Below, piece after piece: positions 48,231 to 57,647 of a stretch of 58,248 nucleotides of DNA (the stretch's first letter is position 1; each line of letters begins with the position of its first letter). The position numbers and the translations under genes were made by a program. Source of the stretch: Sulfurovum sp. (lineage in GTDB: Bacteria; Campylobacterota; Campylobacteria; Campylobacterales; Sulfurovaceae); contig JALUYL010000048.1 of NCBI GenBank assembly GCA_027012955.1, positions 1 through 58,248 of the forward strand, read 5' to 3'. The notes under the pieces are model-generated. The model was given only the letters and a program-made list of their open reading frames with translations, was not told the origin of the DNA and searched no databases.

Positions 48231-48698
48231 ATGCTAGAAACAGGTGATGCAGTACCAGACTTTTGTCTGCCAAACCAAGATGAAGAAGAGATATGTCTAC
48301 GAGACATTAAAGGCAGATGGATAGTCCTTTACTTTTACCCAAAAGACAACACCCCCGGATGCACCACGGAAGCCTGTGATTTTACCGAAGCACTACCAAA
48401 CTTTGAAGCGCTTGATGCCATCGTCCTTGGCGTAAGTCCAGACTCTCCTAAAAAACACAGAAACTTCATAGAGAAAAAAGATCTCAAAATCACACTACTC
48501 GCAGATGAAGACAAAGACCTATGTAACACTTTTGGCATTTGGCAACTTAAAAAGTTTATGGGGAAAGAATACATGGGTGTAGTGCGTTCAACATTTATTA
48601 TCAACCCAGAGGGCAAAATAGCTGCTGCTTGGGATAAGGTGAGAGTTAAAAATCATGTGGATGAGGTGAAAGAAAGATTGGAAGAGTTACAAGCCTAA
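48231..48698 (+). CDS. bcp: Thioredoxin-dependent thiol peroxidase (Bcp/PrxQ)
   Basis: LYFYPKDNTPGCTTEACDFTEALP. Confidence 0.94.
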   Translation: MLETGDAVPDFCLPNQDEEEICLRDIKGRWIVLYFYPKDNTPGCTTEACDFTEALPNFEALDAIVLGVSPDSPKKHRNFIEKKDLKITLLADEDKDLCNTFGIWQLKKFMGKEYMGVVRSTFIINPEGKIAAAWDKVRVKNHVDEVKERLEELQA

Positions 48699-48703
48699 AA
48701 TGA

Positions 48704-48727
48704 AGGTGTTGTAACTTTTCAACACCT
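48704..48727 (+). terminator. Hairpin AGGTGTTG-TAACTTTT-CAACACCT
   Basis: 8-bp perfect stem after bcp, followed by an A-rich tract. Confidence 0.55.
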
Positions 48728-48809
48728 AAAAAATCCCCTTTTATAAAATCTTAAAAAACATTTCGGTATAATCGCGTTCCTTATTCTTTTGTGAATAATG
48801 GAAAATACA

Positions 48810-49080
48810 CATGTAGTTATTCCTTGCACGGTTGTGTGATACTTCTTTTAGTATGAACATTGAGGACTACAGCGGATTAAACCTAGTGATGAAGCATTGC
48901 TTCTAACACAGCCTAAGTTATGTTCTATGGATTTATAAAATCTATAATAGATGACTTAGGCTGCAATAAATAGAATACGACTGGTCGTATGAGCCAACTG
49001 CTGAAGTTGTCTCAGCGACAGCGTAGCTTTGTTTGGCTTTGCCAAAAAAACGTTCTATTAAATAGCATATATGTCAAGGA
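48810..49080 (+). promoter_or_regulatory. Structured 5' leader of rpsB-tsf
   Basis: Successive pairings: TGTAGT/ACTACA (48812/48866), GAAGC-ATT-GCTTC (~48891), AGCCTAAGT/ACTTAGGCT (48910/48954), TACGAC-TG-GTCGTA (48976). Confidence 0.5.
48976..49054 (+). repeat. Dispersed repeat (copy 2), in the rpsB leader
   Basis: 24-nt identical core and shared tail with 24861-24959. Confidence 0.72.
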
Positions 49081-49086
49081 GACAAA

Positions 49087-50139
49087 ATGGTAACAATGAA
49101 AGACCTATTGGAGTGTGGAGTACACTTCGGACACCAAACTAGAAGATGGAATCCAAAAATGAAAAAATTCATTTTCGGTGCAAGAAAAAACATCTATATT
49201 ATCGACCTTCAAAAAACACTTAGATACTTCAAATATACTTACAATGTAGTAAGAGACGCAGCAGCTGAAGGGCAAACTGTACTTTTCGTAGGAACTAAAA
49301 AACAAGCACGTCAAGCAGTAAAAGAGCACGCTGAGAGATGTGGTATGCCTTACGTTGCTACAAGATGGTTAGGTGGAATGTTAACAAACTACCCAACAAT
49401 GAAAAAATCTATCAGAAAACTTGAAATCATCGAGCAAATGGAAGAAAATGGTCAACTTGAGATGTTGACTAAAAAAGAAGCATTGATGCTTTTAAGAAAA
49501 AAAGAGAAACTCTCTTCATACCTTGAAGGTTTCAGACACATGAAAAAACTCCCAGAGTTGATGTTTGTTATCGATGCTGTTAAAGAACACATCGCAGTAA
49601 AAGAAGCAAAAAGAATGGGAATGAAAGTTGTTGCACCACTTGACACTAACTGTGACCCAGATGTTATCGATTACCCAATCCCAGGAAACGATGATGCTAT
49701 CCGTTCAATCAACCTTTTCTGTAAAGAAATGGCTGAAGCAATCATCGAAGGTAAAGCAGCATACGCTGAAGCTAACGGCGATGTAGCTGACGAAGTACCT
49801 GCAGGTGAAATCGAAGAAGTTATGGCAGAAGCAGCAGCTGAAGAAGCGGCAGCGCCAGCAACTGAAACTGAAGTAGCTAAACTTGTAGAAGAAAAAGCAG
49901 CTCCTAAAGCAGCTAAAGAAGCAACAAAAACAGCATCAGATAAAACAGGTGATGATCTTACTAAAATCGTTGGTGTTGGTAAAGTATACCAAGGAAAACT
50001 CAATGACGAAGGTTTCTACACATTTGACGATGTAGCAAACATGACAGAAGCACAGATTCAAGTTATGGAAGACAAATACTCTTTCAAAGGCGACTTTAAA
50101 GACGCTGTAGCATCTGCAAAAGAATTGGCAAAGGCGTAA
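49087..50139 (+). CDS. rpsB: 30S ribosomal protein S2 with C-terminal extension
   Basis: [41 protein letters not shown]; extra [31 protein letters not shown] region. Confidence 0.96.
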   Translation: MVTMKDLLECGVHFGHQTRRWNPKMKKFIFGARKNIYIIDLQKTLRYFKYTYNVVRDAAAEGQTVLFVGTKKQARQAVKEHAERCGMPYVATRWLGGMLTNYPTMKKSIRKLEIIEQMEENGQLEMLTKKEALMLLRKKEKLSSYLEGFRHMKKLPELMFVIDAVKEHIAVKEAKRMGMKVVAPLDTNCDPDVIDYPIPGNDDAIRSINLFCKEMAEAIIEGKAAYAEANGDVADEVPAGEIEEVMAEAAAEEAAAPATETEVAKLVEEKAAPKAAKEATKTASDKTGDDLTKIVGVGKVYQGKLNDEGFYTFDDVANMTEAQIQVMEDKYSFKGDFKDAVASAKELAKA

Positions 50140-50141
50140 TC

Positions 50142-51194
50142 ATGGCAAACTTCGGACCTAAAGACATTAAAAAACTCAGAGAGATGACTGATGCTGGAAT
50201 GATGGATTGTAAAAAAGCACTTGCTGAGTCTGATGGAGACATGGACAAAGCAGTGGCTTGGTTACGTGACAAAGGTATGGGTGCTGCAGCTAAAAAAGCT
50301 GGTAAAGTAGCCGCTGAAGGCGCTATCGGTATAAAAGTTGAAGGGTTAAAAGCTGTGATTGTTGAGATTAACTCTCAAACAGACTTTGTTGCTCAAAACG
50401 ACAAATTTGTAGCACTTATGTCAGATGTTGTAAACCATGCATTTGACAATAGTCTTGCAGATGCAGAAGCTATCAATGCATCTACTATTAATGGTGAGCC
50501 ATTTGCAGAGTACCTTTCTCAGCAAGTAGCAACTATCGGTGAAAAACTTGTGGTTAGACGTTCTGCACTTATCGATGCAGATGACAACACAGCTGTAAAC
50601 GGTTATGTTCACTCTAACAAGCAAAATGGTGTTATCATCGAAGCTAAATGTGAATCTGCAGAAGTTGCTGAAGCGATGACTCCAGTACTGAAAGAGATCG
50701 CAATGCATGCAGCGGCTATGAGTCCATCTACACTCTCTTACAAAGACTTTGATGCATCATATGTAGCAGAAGAGACTAAAGGTAGAATTGTTGCTATCGA
50801 AAAAGAGAATGAAGAGCTTGTAAGACTTGGTAAAACGCTTAAAAATGTACCAGAGTACATCTCTATGAGTCAACTGACTGACGCAGTTATGGCAGAAGTA
50901 GAAGTGGCACTTAAAGCTGAGCTTGCAGCTGAAGGTAAACCAGAAAAAATCTGGGACAGAATCCTTCCAGGTAAAATCGCAAGATTTATCTCTGACAACA
51001 CAACACTTGACCAAGAACAATGTCTTCTTGATCAAAAATTTGTAATGGATGACAGCAAAACAGTTGCTGAGTACATCGCAGAAAAATCAGCTGGTAAAGC
51101 TGAAATCACAAACTTCGTTAGACTAGAAGTGGGTGAAGGTATTGAAGTGGAAGAAGAAGATTTCGCAGCAGAAGTAGCCGCGCAAATGAACTAG
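50142..51194 (+). CDS. tsf: Elongation factor Ts
   Basis: VKKLREMTDAGMMDCKKAL-like N-terminus, EINSQTDFVAQN, MHAAAMSP. Confidence 0.96.
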   Translation: MANFGPKDIKKLREMTDAGMMDCKKALAESDGDMDKAVAWLRDKGMGAAAKKAGKVAAEGAIGIKVEGLKAVIVEINSQTDFVAQNDKFVALMSDVVNHAFDNSLADAEAINASTINGEPFAEYLSQQVATIGEKLVVRRSALIDADDNTAVNGYVHSNKQNGVIIEAKCESAEVAEAMTPVLKEIAMHAAAMSPSTLSYKDFDASYVAEETKGRIVAIEKENEELVRLGKTLKNVPEYISMSQLTDAVMAEVEVALKAELAAEGKPEKIWDRILPGKIARFISDNTTLDQEQCLLDQKFVMDDSKTVAEYIAEKSAGKAEITNFVRLEVGEGIEVEEEDFAAEVAAQMN

Positions 51195-51272
51195 TTCTTC
51201 TATTTTACTGCATCTTTGAGGGAGTTTGTTCAGTCATGTACTGAACGTACACTCCTTCACAACAACGTTGAT

Positions 51273-51412
51273 TCTGTGTGATGGCAATCACACACCCTAC
51301 ACAATTTGATTATACATTAAAATTGTATCTTTATAAAAGCTGTAGGGGGCGATTGCTATCGCACCAATACGAATAAAATAAAATCATCACATCAAAATCA
51401 CCCCCTACATTT
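51273..51412. repeat. Clustered REP-like hairpins
   Basis: CTGTGTGATGGCAATCACACACCCTAC, GTAGGGGGCGATTGCTATCGCACC and CACCCCCTAC. Confidence 0.55.
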
Positions 51413-51449
51413 TTTTATGTTAAAATACCTCTAATTTATTTTAAGGTTT

Positions 51450-52103
51450 ATGATGTCTCAATCTCTTTTGGAAGCTCGTGGTATTACACATAGTTTCGAC
51501 TATACACTTTTTACAGATATTAACTTCAGTTTGGCTCCTTCTGAAAGTGCAGCGATAGTAGGGCGTAGTGGGTCTGGAAAGTCTACCTTACTACATATTT
51601 TTTCTACCTTTATGAAGCCTGATGAGGGGAAAGTTACCCTCTTTGGAGAAAACCTTTATAGTCTCAATGACGATGAGATAGAAGCCTTACGCCGTTATGA
51701 TGTGGGGATTATCTTTCAGTTTCATTACCTCTTTAAGGGAATGTCTGCGATGGAGAACATCGAAGTGGCAAGTATGCTTAGTGGTGAAGCTATCGAAGAT
51801 GCCATTTTGGAAAAACTTGAAATTAAAGAACTTATGACTAAAAAAGTAGGGGAGCTCTCTGGTGGTCAGCAACAGCGTGTTTCTATAGCCAGAGTGCTTA
51901 GTAAAAAACCACGTATCATTTTTGCAGATGAGCCTACGGGAAACCTCGATCAAGAGACAGCAGAACTTGTGATGGATGTACTTTTAGATTACATCAAAGA
52001 GACAGGCGCAGGACTTTTACTTGTGACACACGATGCAAGCATGGCGACACGCTGTGACAAGACTTATAGACTTGGAGACAAAGTCTTAAAAGAGGAAGTA
52101 TGA
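51450..52103 (+). CDS. ABC transporter ATP-binding protein (LolD-like)
   Basis: GRSGSGKSTLLHI, LSGGQQQRVSIARVLSKKPRIIFADEPTGNLD. Confidence 0.92.
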   Translation: MMSQSLLEARGITHSFDYTLFTDINFSLAPSESAAIVGRSGSGKSTLLHIFSTFMKPDEGKVTLFGENLYSLNDDEIEALRRYDVGIIFQFHYLFKGMSAMENIEVASMLSGEAIEDAILEKLEIKELMTKKVGELSGGQQQRVSIARVLSKKPRIIFADEPTGNLDQETAELVMDVLLDYIKETGAGLLLVTHDASMATRCDKTYRLGDKVLKEEV

Positions 52104-52228
52104 AGATAGATATCTTCCATGCTGGATACACTGTGGCGATGATTTTACTTGCCTTTGTTGCTGCGCTTGTGGTGACAAAGACACTTGGGAAATATTTTTC
52201 TAAAGAAAATAAAAAAGATGAAGGGTAG
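52100..52228 (+). CDS. 42-aa single-TM protein
   Basis: ATGA overlap with preceding stop; MKIDIFHAGYTVAMILLAFVAALVVTKTLGKYFSKENKKDEG; below track cutoff. Confidence 0.5.
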   Translation: MKIDIFHAGYTVAMILLAFVAALVVTKTLGKYFSKENKKDEG

Positions 52229-52229
52229 A

Positions 52230-53345
52230 TTACTTTGCCTGTGCGATAAGCACACCTTCTAAAAGTTTATCTATATCTCCATCGAGTATGGCATCGACAT
52301 TGGTATAAGGGATGTTTGAACGGGTGTCTTTGACTTGTTGGTAGGGTTGGAGTACGTAAGAGCGTATTTGGTGCCCCCATCCGATTTCAGATTTTTCGAC
52401 ACCATCAATGGCAGCTTGTTTTTTCGCCATTTCGTATTCAAAAAGACGAGACTTTAGCATTTTAAGTGCAGAGGCTTTGTTCTTGTGCTGACTTCTATCA
52501 TTTTGACACTGTACGATGACATTGGTAGGGATGTGTGTGATGCGTATGGCTGAGTCAGTGGTGTTGACATGTTGCCCTCCAGCTCCAGATGAACGGTAGG
52601 TGTCTATACGGATGTCTTTGTCTTCTATGACGATGTCGATATCATCGTCTATCTCTGGTGAAACCATGACAGAAGAGAAAGAGGTATGACGTTTGGCGTT
52701 AGAGTCAAATGGGCTGATGCGTACAAGTCTATGGATGCCATTTTCCACCTTGAGATACCCGTAGGCGTTTTCACCTTTGACCATAAATGAGACATCTTTG
52801 ATACCTGCTTCTTCTCCAGCTTGGTAGTCTAGACTTTCAACTTTAAAACCACGACGCTCTGCCCAACGTAAGTACATACGGTAAAGCATGTTCGCCCAGT
52901 CTTGACTCTCTGTTCCTCCAGCTCCTGGGTGTATGGAGACGATGGCATTGTTACCATCATGTTCTCCACTAAGCATCATCTGTACTTCTAAGGCATTGGT
53001 ACGTTCTTGTAGGCTATTTGCCTCTTCATAAAGCATTTCAAGTGTCTCTTCATCTTTTTCCGACTTTGCCATCTCGAAGTATTCTAAGGCGTCCACTACG
53101 GCATCATTGGCATCTGTGTAGGTAGCCAGTATACGCTCTGTTTTTGTTTTTTCTTGTGACACTTTACCTGCATTGGCAGCATCGTTCCAAAAGTCTTGGT
53201 CTTGTTGCATCTGTTCTATCTCATCTAGTCTCGCTTGTAATACCTCAGGCTTGACAATATTTTTGATATTGTCCATTTTGATGCTGAGTGATTTGAGTAG
53301 TTCGCTGTATTCGTATGCATCCATGTGAAAAAGTTCCTTTTTCAT
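52230..53345 (-). CDS. prfB: Peptide chain release factor 2
   Basis: [15 protein letters not shown] (SPF tripeptide), [20 protein letters not shown]; continuous frame, no programmed frameshift. Confidence 0.95.
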   Translation of the reverse strand: MKKELFHMDAYEYSELLKSLSIKMDNIKNIVKPEVLQARLDEIEQMQQDQDFWNDAANAGKVSQEKTKTERILATYTDANDAVVDALEYFEMAKSEKDEETLEMLYEEANSLQERTNALEVQMMLSGEHDGNNAIVSIHPGAGGTESQDWANMLYRMYLRWAERRGFKVESLDYQAGEEAGIKDVSFMVKGENAYGYLKVENGIHRLVRISPFDSNAKRHTSFSSVMVSPEIDDDIDIVIEDKDIRIDTYRSSGAGGQHVNTTDSAIRITHIPTNVIVQCQNDRSQHKNKASALKMLKSRLFEYEMAKKQAAIDGVEKSEIGWGHQIRSYVLQPYQQVKDTRSNIPYTNVDAILDGDIDKLLEGVLIAQAK

Positions 53346-53346
53346 T

Positions 53347-53431
53347 GTAGGGTGCTATGCCCTCACAGCACCAAATCAATAGTGGTACAATGGAAAATAG
53401 GCTTTTGGTGTTGTCAGGGACAACACCCTAC
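53347..53431. repeat. REP-pair (REPIN-like) element between divergent prfB and panC
   Basis: GTAGGGTGCTATGCCCTCACAGCACC...GGTGTTGTCAGGGACAACACCCTAC. Confidence 0.75.
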
Positions 53432-53483
53432 AGTAATATTTAGGTAGAATTTTACCAAATAAAAGCAAAATAGAGGGTTAGAG

Positions 53484-54308
53484 ATGATTATCGCACATAC
53501 GATAGAAGCATTAGAAGAAGCTAAAAAAACATTGTCAGGAAGCATAGGCTTTGTGCCAACCATGGGCGCATTACATCAAGGGCATCTCTCTCTCATTCAG
53601 CAAGCACGAAAAGAAAATGACCATCTCATCGTGTCTATCTTTGTGAACCCCACGCAGTTTTTAGAAGGAGAAGATCTCGATGCCTACCCACGTAAAGACG
53701 AAGCAGATATCAAGATATGCCAACTTGCAAAGGTAGACATACTTTTTATGCCAAGTATCGATGTGATGTATGAAGAGGATGAACTCTGCATAGGTGCACC
53801 TGCATGTAGAGGGTATGTTCTTGAAGGTGAAAAACGCCCAGGTCACTTTGATGGCATGCTACAAGTTGTGATGAAGTTACTAAATCTCTCTAATGCAACG
53901 AGAGCATATTTTGGGAAAAAAGATGCCCAACAGTTAGCCCTTATTTCCCAAATGGTAAAAAATTATTTTATGGATGTTAACATCATCCCTTGTGAGATAG
54001 TAAGAGATGAACAAGGACTTGCTTTAAGTTCACGTAATGTCTATTTGCAAGGTGATGAAAAAGAACGAGCACTTTGTCTTTCACGTGCACTAAAACGTGC
54101 TACAAAGATGGTGATGAAAGGTGAGTTGGATGTACAAACCATCCAAAAAGAGATGAGAGAAGTACTCAGTGAAGCAGACAGTGTGGAGTATGTCGCCATT
54201 GTCGATAGAAGCTTTAAAAGTCTGGAAAAAGTGGAGATAGGTAATACCATTATCTTAGTGGCTGCATGGGTTGGGAAACCTAGACTTATAGACAATCTTT
54301 GGGTGTAA
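53484..54308 (+). CDS. panC: Pantoate--beta-alanine ligase
   Basis: [42 protein letters not shown]. Confidence 0.95.
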   Translation: MIIAHTIEALEEAKKTLSGSIGFVPTMGALHQGHLSLIQQARKENDHLIVSIFVNPTQFLEGEDLDAYPRKDEADIKICQLAKVDILFMPSIDVMYEEDELCIGAPACRGYVLEGEKRPGHFDGMLQVVMKLLNLSNATRAYFGKKDAQQLALISQMVKNYFMDVNIIPCEIVRDEQGLALSSRNVYLQGDEKERALCLSRALKRATKMVMKGELDVQTIQKEMREVLSEADSVEYVAIVDRSFKSLEKVEIGNTIILVAAWVGKPRLIDNLWV

Positions 54309-54397
54309 TATTCGGAATTTATCTATATTGGTTTCTGAAAATAAAGAGGGATAAATATTATGTGGTATAATTGTAAAAATACATAAAGGAGTCTCTT

Positions 54398-54625
54398 GTG
54401 CAATTAACAATAAATGTAAAAGATGCTGTGGCTGACAAAGTATTGTATCTACTTGAAAGCTTAAAGTCTGATATCCAAATCATTAAAAAGCAACCAACAT
54501 CCCCAATAGAGATTGACACAATCTCTAAAGATGACTCAGATTATGATGATGTATTAAAGGCGAGAAAAGAGAGGGCTAATCATCCTGAAGCGTATGTTTC
54601 TCTCAATGAAGTGAATTGGGGATAA
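54398..54625 (+). CDS. Type II antitoxin-like small protein
   Basis: 75 aa, directly overlapping a RelE/ParE-like ORF. Confidence 0.65.
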   Translation: MQLTINVKDAVADKVLYLLESLKSDIQIIKKQPTSPIEIDTISKDDSDYDDVLKARKERANHPEAYVSLNEVNWG

Positions 54626-54891
54626 GCTTGTATCGTCTCAAACTACATAAAAGAGTTGTCAAATTTATAGAAAGTAGAAATCCTAAAGATAAACTGAGAA
54701 TAAAAGAGAAGTTCTTGTATCTGCAAAATAATCCCTATCCTTCCAATCCTCAAACGGATACAAAAAATATGTCGAACAGCACTAACGGATTTAGGCTGAG
54801 AGTTGGAAATTACAGATTTTTATACGATGTTGTCGAAGATGAGTTAATTATCTACATTGAAAAAGCGGATAATCGTGGAGATATTTACTAA
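54616..54891 (+). CDS. RelE/ParE-family toxin
   Basis: LYRLKLHKRVVKFIESRNPKDKLRIKEKFLYLQNNPYP...FRLRVGNYRFLYDVVEDELIIYIEKADNRGDIY. Confidence 0.85.
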   Translation: MGISLYRLKLHKRVVKFIESRNPKDKLRIKEKFLYLQNNPYPSNPQTDTKNMSNSTNGFRLRVGNYRFLYDVVEDELIIYIEKADNRGDIY

Positions 54892-54945
54892 GATAAACTG
54901 GAAAAAACTTTAAAAGAGTATCTGAACCTTGTTATTTAAAACTTT

Positions 54946-55491
54946 TTAGCGAAACCTTTTAAAAACCCGTTCAAAATCTAAACTAACATTACAAGTCGTT
55001 TCTTCAAAGTCGTAACGCTCTTGTAAAAAATCACCCTCTTTATCATATTTTGAGTCTTTAATTTTGTAGACTTTGGCTCTTAGGTCATCGGGGTAGACTA
55101 AAATGTAGTAGCTGACTTTTTCTTTTTCATAGATCTCAAATTTATACTTTTCGTCTCTCTTGGCTGTAGATTTTGAGATAATCTCAACAACAATCTCTGG
55201 TGCTTTAGTAAGGTAGCTTTCATTGGTCTCACCACAAGTAAGCACAATGTCAGGTCTTAAAACAGTGTCGTCACTTACCTTATAGTCAATCTCCCCTAAA
55301 ACTTCACATTTGGTACACTCTTCTATCTGCTCTCTTAGATTATAGATTATTTCACTTGCTAAACTCTGATGCTTTATCATAGGGGCAGGTGCCATAGAAA
55401 GAGGAATCCCATCTATAAGCTCCCACTTTCCTTCCCACTCTTTGTAGTCAGCATAAGTGTAGTATTCGATAGCTTGTGCTAATGGCGACAT
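54946..55491 (-). CDS. Uma2 family endonuclease (DUF820)
   Basis: YADYKEWEGKWELIDGIPLSMAPAPMIKHQ...LRPDIVLTCGETNESYLTKAPEIVVEIISKSTAKRDEKYK. Confidence 0.9.
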   Translation of the reverse strand: MSPLAQAIEYYTYADYKEWEGKWELIDGIPLSMAPAPMIKHQSLASEIIYNLREQIEECTKCEVLGEIDYKVSDDTVLRPDIVLTCGETNESYLTKAPEIVVEIISKSTAKRDEKYKFEIYEKEKVSYYILVYPDDLRAKVYKIKDSKYDKEGDFLQERYDFEETTCNVSLDFERVFKRFR

Positions 55492-55602
55492 GAGTTTCCC
55501 CTTTGATTTTAGATAACTATATTATAGCACAAAGTATGATTGGGCTTATTTATAGGAAAAACTATAAAAAACGACACAACCTGTCGTTATGTGGGTTTTT
55601 TG

Positions 55603-55724
55603 TTTTTCTCGTTCCCATCCGTCCTCGGTGGTAACGCATACTCCAATATGAACTAAAAAATAACGCTCTAGCTATACAAATACTCATATGTATTCCCACG
55701 CAGGAGCGATGGGAACGAGAGTAA
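55603..55724. repeat. 122-bp direct repeat, copy 1 (CTCGTTCCCATC...GATGGGAACGAG palindromic ends)
   Basis: Identical to 56558-56679 by direct reading. Confidence 0.95.
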
Positions 55725-55858
55725 CACTTTTAAATAAAGAGGAAGAAAAATTTATAGTAAAACTACAACAGCTTATTGCTACCAGGATAGAACAAATGAT
55801 GCACTCTGCCGATGAGCTATTGACACTATTATCATATTGTGATAATATATCTATATGA
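55688..55858 (+). CDS. 56-aa ORF starting inside the repeat and overlapping higB by ATGA
   Basis: MYSHAGAMGTRVTLLNKEEEKFIVKLQQLIATRIEQMMHSADELLTLLSYCDNISI; stop TGA overlaps higB ATG. Confidence 0.4.
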   Translation: MYSHAGAMGTRVTLLNKEEEKFIVKLQQLIATRIEQMMHSADELLTLLSYCDNISI

Positions 55859-56136
55859 TTAAATCGTTCAAATGCAAAGAAGCCGAAAAAATATATTGGG
55901 GCAAAAGCAGCAGAAAGCTTCCCGTAGACATACATAAGCGTGCCAAAATAAAATTGGATATGCTGGAAGCGGCACAGGAAAAATTGGATCTGAAATCACC
56001 GCCGTCAAATCATCTCGAAGAGCTCAAAGGTGATTATAACGGTTTTTTGAGCATTCGAATTAACAAACAGTTTCGTTTGGTATTCCGTTTTGAAAACGGC
56101 AATGCCTACGATGTACATATTATTGACTATCACTAA
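55855..56136 (+). CDS. higB: HigB-like toxin (RelE superfamily)
   Basis: MIKSFKCKEAEKIYWGKSSRKLP...HLEELKGDYNGFLSIRINKQFRLVFRF. Confidence 0.9.
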   Translation: MIKSFKCKEAEKIYWGKSSRKLPVDIHKRAKIKLDMLEAAQEKLDLKSPPSNHLEELKGDYNGFLSIRINKQFRLVFRFENGNAYDVHIIDYH

Positions 56137-56147
56137 AGGATATAAGC

Positions 56148-56444
56148 ATGACAGCAGTTAGACCATCCACGCATCCGGGAATCATCCTAAAAGAAGAATT
56201 TGCAGAGCCACTAGAGCTTACGCAGGCAAAAATGGCAGAAGACCTTGGAGTAGGCATCAAAACACTGAGTGAACTCTACAATGAAAAAAGAGGTATTTCG
56301 GCACTGATGGCACTTAAACTTGCACGCTATTTTGGCACCACTCCACAATTCTGGATGAATCTGCAGGACAATTATGACCTTTATCAGGCATATCAGAAAA
56401 CTGCACACAAAATCAACAGTGTGCCTGTACTTGAAACAGCCTAA
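56148..56444 (+). CDS. higA: HigA-like antitoxin (XRE HTH)
   Basis: PSTHPGIILKEEFAEPLELTQAKMAEDLGVGIKTLSELYNEKRGISALMALKLARYFGTTPQFWMNLQ. Confidence 0.93.
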   Translation: MTAVRPSTHPGIILKEEFAEPLELTQAKMAEDLGVGIKTLSELYNEKRGISALMALKLARYFGTTPQFWMNLQDNYDLYQAYQKTAHKINSVPVLETA

Positions 56445-56557
56445 CTTCGAGATACCAACTCCAAATCTTCAAAGCCTATGGTGTTGGACTCTTCTTTTTT
56501 GTTGTGTATTTTAGTAGTAGATTTTTAAAGCTCATCAAACGTATCCTCGACCATTTT

Positions 56558-56679
56558 TTTTTCTCGTTCCCATCCGTCCTCGGTGGTAACGCATACTCCA
56601 ATATGAACTAAAAAATAACGCTCTAGCTATACAAATACTCATATGTATTCCCACGCAGGAGCGATGGGAACGAGAGTAA
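56558..56679. repeat. 122-bp direct repeat, copy 2
   Basis: Identical to 55603-55724. Confidence 0.95.
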
Positions 56680-56772
56680 TTTACAAGAAAAACTATAAAA
56701 ACTTTTCAAAAACGACACCACCTGTCGTTTGTCTATGCCATACTACCTTATCTTAAAACATAAGGAGTCAAC

Positions 56773-57393
56773 ATGTTACCATTAGTATTAGGCGGTATCG
56801 CACTTGCGGCGGTGGGGTATGGGGTGAAAGAGTTTTGTGAGAGTGAAGGATGTCCTTCAGACGAGAACGATACTTCTTCTCGACCTTCCCCAAATGAAAG
56901 ATTTGATAGCTTTCAAAAAAGTAGAGTTGCATTGCACGGGGAAGAGCTTCAAAGACTGAGGGTATTACTTATGAAGGTCACACATACTGATGAAAAGTAT
57001 GTGCTAGATGATGCAGTAAGTTTCCAAAAAGAGAAGCTTAAAGAGGGTGTGCTCTATGAAGATGTTGAGCTTTATATGGGTATGTGTAAAGCATCTATCG
57101 CAAAGGCTACACGACTGGCAGATGACTACATAGTCAATATCGAGACCATGCTTTATTTCTCCTGTGACTATGCGGACTACGGAAAGCCTGAAAAGAAAAT
57201 CATCAAAAAAGCGTACAAGCTCATAAATGCGACACAAAAGCTACTCGTTTTACCGTTACTAGACAAAGATGATAGGTTAAACATAGACATTATTAAGCCA
57301 CTAAAAGCATACGAATATTTTTTAGAAAAATACAAAGTGCATAGTGCTACATCTCCTTTTTCACTGATGTCACACAACGCATTGTTAAAGTAA
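56773..57393 (+). CDS. Hypothetical protein with hydrophobic N-terminus
   Basis: MLPLVLGGIALAAVGYGVKEFCESEGCPSDEN...; good RBS AAGGAG. Confidence 0.6.
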   Translation: MLPLVLGGIALAAVGYGVKEFCESEGCPSDENDTSSRPSPNERFDSFQKSRVALHGEELQRLRVLLMKVTHTDEKYVLDDAVSFQKEKLKEGVLYEDVELYMGMCKASIAKATRLADDYIVNIETMLYFSCDYADYGKPEKKIIKKAYKLINATQKLLVLPLLDKDDRLNIDIIKPLKAYEYFLEKYKVHSATSPFSLMSHNALLK

Positions 57394-57435
57394 AAAAGCG
57401 TATACTTTACACGACTAAAATATAGGGATAAAAAG

Positions 57436-57618
57436 ATGCCAATAGCACCTGCACCATACAAGCTTAAGTGTACCAAATGCGGACACAGTAAGATAGTCAA
57501 AATAAAAAGTGATGCCCTTGGCATGGAAGACATCTTAGCCATGTCTACTATTTGCTCCAAATGTAAGGGTGAGATGGAACGGGTTTCGATGGGTGTTTTT
57601 GATAGGTTTTTTAAATAA
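57436..57618 (+). CDS. Small zinc-ribbon protein
   Basis: YKLKCTKCGHSKIVKIKSDALG...STICSKCKGEMERV. Confidence 0.65.
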   Translation: MPIAPAPYKLKCTKCGHSKIVKIKSDALGMEDILAMSTICSKCKGEMERVSMGVFDRFFK

Positions 57619-57647
57619 TTCAATACAGTAAATTAAGGAGAAATAAA

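Noticed and set aside
52230-53345. Programmed frameshift in prfB
   Set aside because: The RF2 frame is continuous from start to stop.
55603-56679. Integron attC-like cassette boundaries around higBA
   Set aside because: The 122-bp repeats are perfectly identical and lack a recognisable RYYYAAC/GTTRRRY pair; no integrase is in the window.
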